From Sisyra terminalis (Eukaryota; Arthropoda; Insecta; Neuroptera; Sisyridae): a stretch of 64,000 bases of DNA. The notes below the pieces were generated by a model. The model was not told where the DNA came from. It did not search any database and was given only the letters and a program-made list of their open reading frames with translations. This document shows, piece by piece, positions 61,738 to 64,000 of the stretch. How positions within the stretch are numbered: position 1 is the stretch's first letter; each line of letters begins with the position of its first letter. Both the position numbers and the translations under genes were made by a program. The stretch covers positions 8,866,001 to 8,930,000 of the forward strand of contig OY292279.1 of assembly GCA_958496175.1 (NCBI GenBank), in the 5' to 3' direction.

Positions 61738-62339
61738 TCTAAATTTTATGTTATTAATTTGCAGGACGTCTATTTTTATAATTCAAATTCAGTATAAGAA
61801 ACAACTACAAAACTTCATTTTTTTACTCAAGAATGGTTTCTTTCTAACGCCTTTGATATCGCTATAAACTTGTCTTTGTTTATCAATATATTGTTTCCTA
61901 CACTGGCTTATCCATATGCTGTCATTACTGTTCTTTTCTTTGTTATAAGATATCATGCAAATAACTAACTGGAAGTTTGTATTGGTTGAAAATACAGTTT
62001 TGATTTATCTTACAGATAAAATTTTATCTATTAGATAATTATCATGGAGATAAAACCTACCTATACTGAAGTGAAAATACTGGGCCTAAATGAATTAGAA
62101 TAAGAATTAGTTAATGATACATTATAAGAAAATACTTTAATAATTCAAATGATAGATTTAAGGCTTAGAAATTTTTCAGCTTCTTACCTTAATCAATACA
62201 AAGCTGATTAAAAAAAATATTATCCAAAGCAAACCATTCCAACACGGTTCCCCCTCCCCTCCTTCCTCAACTTATAACTTGCTGAAATTTTTCTTTTAAT
62301 TTTTCTATGTACTCTGTAAATATGAATAGATATGTCATA

Positions 62340-62645
62340 AAATCGGTAGCAAAAATATCAATTGCTTTTTTTATGAATCCTCAAAAAACCCTCGAAATTC
62401 AAACTTCTAGACTAGAATATCCACTTAACGGTAGATGATATAACCAGATCTATGATAATTGTCCAAAGTTGTTTCATCAAAATTCCATTTATTTTAAATG
62501 ATACATTTCTTAAGTGATGAAAAATTGAAAACCCAAATGATGTTCAAAATATGATTTCCCGTTATTTAACTTAGAAATCCATTGATTTTTATCCAAGTTT
62601 GGACACCCATGTCAAAACATTGATGATATAGAGTATTAGAAAAAC
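62340..62645 (+). repeat. Direct repeat, copy 1
   Basis: Shares TTGCTTTTTTTATGAATCCTC, CTTCTAGACT-GAATA and TTTGGACACCCATGTC with 63412-63990 in the same order and orientation; uninterrupted here. Confidence 0.75.
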
Positions 62646-62710
62646 TAATGTTTGTACTCGTGAAGTATGAATAAATAAGCGATAAATAATGAATATTAAA
62701 GTATCATAAA

Positions 62711-63373
62711 TAAATTGTGGGCAATAAGAACGAAGCTTCTTGTGGAATTTTATTTATTTTTTCGCCAACGTTTCGTCAGTTATTCCTGACTTCTTCAGGA
62801 CTCTATAATGAAAATACAAAACATTTAAAAATAGCAACAACTATTGCCAAAATTATAAATAAATATATTACAATTCATAAGTCTTAGTTTATATAAATCT
62901 TAGTTAACTAATGTGAAATCTAACCAAAAAATAATTAAATTCCAATACCATTATTTAAATATGAACCAAAATTTAAAAATTACTCCACAAATTTCAAAAA
63001 AATAAGCTGTAAAATGACCCAACTGGTAAAACAACAGACCAAGAAAATAATTTTTACCAGTTGGGTCATTTTACAGCTTATTTTTATGACATTTGTGGAG
63101 TAATTTTTAAATTTTGGTTCGTATTTAAATAATGGTATTGGAATTTAATTATTTTTGGTTAGATTTCACATTAATTAACTAAGATTTATATAGACTAAGA
63201 CTTATGAATTGTAATTTATTTATTTAAAATTTTGACAATAGTTGTTGCTTTTTTTAAATGCTAAGTGTATTTTCATTATAGAGCCCTGAAGAAGTCAGAA
63301 ATAACTGACGAAACGTTGGCGATAAAATAAATAAGATTCTACAAGAAGTTTCGTCCTTATTGCCTACAATTTA
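62711..63373. repeat. Foldback with hammerhead-like arms, family 3
   Basis: Arms of about 300 bp: TAAATTGTGGGCAATAAGAA (62711) against the inverted TTATTGCCTACAATTTAA (to 63373). Each arm holds CCTGAAGAAGTCAG...CTGACGAAACGTTGG (minus at 62763-62800, plus at 63285-63321). The centre is near 63030 (ACCCAACTGGTAAAACAACA). No coding capacity. The architecture equals the family 2 foldback at 11.7 kb and the PLE inverted end at 44.2 kb. Confidence 0.7.
63285..63321 (+). ncRNA. Hammerhead-like core, family 3
   Basis: CTGAAGA, unpaired A, GTCAG/CTGAC stem II with loop AAATAA, then GAAA. The following CGTTGGCGATAA can form only a 2-bp CG/CG stem III and lacks the expected U before the cleavage base, so activity is doubtful. 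Confidence 0.4.
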
Positions 63374-63411
63374 ATTATTATATTAAAAAAGACAAGGAAT
63401 TAAACAACATG

Positions 63412-63990
63412 GATTAAAAATATCATTGCTTTTTTATGAAGCCTCAAAAAACGCTCGAAATTCAGGCTTCTAGACTTGAATACTTCCTTAAGGGTGGACG
63501 CTATAACCATATCTATGATAGTTGACTCGTTTATTTTGAAAGTAGCATAAGTCCATTTTAAGGACGGTCTATATGGTGATTCTTCTTCTTGTAACTAGAA
63601 CAAAGTATGCTTATTATTTAACCGCAAAGTTTTCAGAAATTATTTATTTCATTTTAGTTGTTAACAAAAATGCCAATTATTCCCTCCTCCTTAGTATCTT
63701 ATGTTCCTATGGTTAAAAATGATAACACTATAGGGATTTTTCTTGAAATGGACTTAACTCACTTTCAAAATAAACGGCGCAATTGTCCAAAGTTGTATCA
63801 TCAAATTTCTATTTGTTCCAGTAGGTACATTTCCTAAGGGATGAAAAATCGTGAACTAAATTGATGTAAAAAAAAAAAGATTTCCAGTTATTTAACTTAG
63901 AATTCCATTGATTTTTATTCTTCCATAATTAAAAATTTGGACACCCATGTCGAAAGATTGATGATAAAGAGTATTAGAAAAACATATTTA
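63412..63990 (+). repeat. Direct repeat, copy 2, with a MITE inside
   Basis: Second copy of 62340-62645. At 63525-63773 it is split by a 250-bp element with inverted ends CGTTTATTTTGAAAGT...ACTTTCAAAATAAACG. The intact copy reads GATAATTGTCCAAAG, and the split one has GATAGTTG and CAATTGTCCAAAG at the two junctions. Confidence 0.75.
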
Positions 63991-64000
63991 AGCTCGTGAA

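Larger units (their letters stand above)
60605..62089. mobile_element. PIF/Harbinger element, internally deleted
   Basis: Element 60608-62086 (1479 bp) starts GGCCCGGTATTTTCACATTT and ends GAAGTGAAAATACTGGGCC, with TAA on both sides (60605-60607, 62087-62089): the 3-bp TWA target of Harbinger. It keeps the ends of both Harbinger genes, the transposase (plus) and a Myb/SANT-like protein (minus), each with its middle removed. Confidence 0.88.

Overview
The window looks like nuclear DNA of an insect, probably a beetle, although the order is not proven by the sequence. It is very AT-rich, has spliced genes with short introns and arthropod-style TATA and TCAGT initiator promoters, and is packed with insect-type transposons. 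Only two intact host genes can be supported. Both are five-exon, minus-strand cathepsin L-like genes, at 24.6-26.0 kb and 40.15-41.55 kb. They share exon lengths, splice phases, promoter layout and a 10-nt 5' UTR. Both have lost the catalytic cysteine (Tyr in one, His in the other) while keeping the propeptide and the catalytic His and Asn, so they are probably a paralogous pair of secreted pseudo-proteases.

Layout. 0.4-3.4 kb: a TTAA-flanked nonautonomous element, a Penelope-like element (PLE) with a hammerhead-like motif, and palindromic repeats. 3.3-10.9 kb: long inverted arms around a Helitron, a small MITE, and a terminal-inverted-repeat (TIR) element carrying a DUF7869-like gene. 10.9-13.8 kb: two LINE fragments, a hammerhead-like foldback and a mariner transposase relic. 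14.1-17.4 kb: a 3.3-kb TIR element, with a second degenerate copy at 34.7-37.6 kb that contains a Ginger-like palindrome with an integrase fragment. 18-24 kb: foldbacks, a hAT derivative and a second TTAA element. 24.6-26 kb: cathepsin gene 1. 26-34 kb: LINE relics, two TAGGGTG-ended foldbacks (one inside a LINE) and a short Helitron. 39-40 kb: a foldback relative. 40.1-41.6 kb: cathepsin gene 2. 41.9-45.4 kb: several PLE pieces, a LINE reverse-transcriptase piece and a broken multicopy arthropod gene. 47-51 kb: a foldback inside direct repeats, a hAT element and a third TTAA element. 52.9-59.1 kb: a Jockey-type LINE containing a Helitron and a second LINE, which in turn contains a MITE. 60.6-62.1 kb: an internally deleted Harbinger element. 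62.3-64 kb: direct repeats around a hammerhead-like foldback.

Nearly everything else is dead or nonautonomous. Most transposase and reverse-transcriptase reading frames are frameshifted or truncated, and their value is mainly in the clean target-site duplications and nesting order. The most noteworthy items are the two active-site-less cathepsins, the recurrent CUGANGA...GAAA hammerhead-like modules in three repeat families, the DUF7869 protein inside a TIR-bounded element, and a family of TTAA-flanked ~0.74-kb elements.
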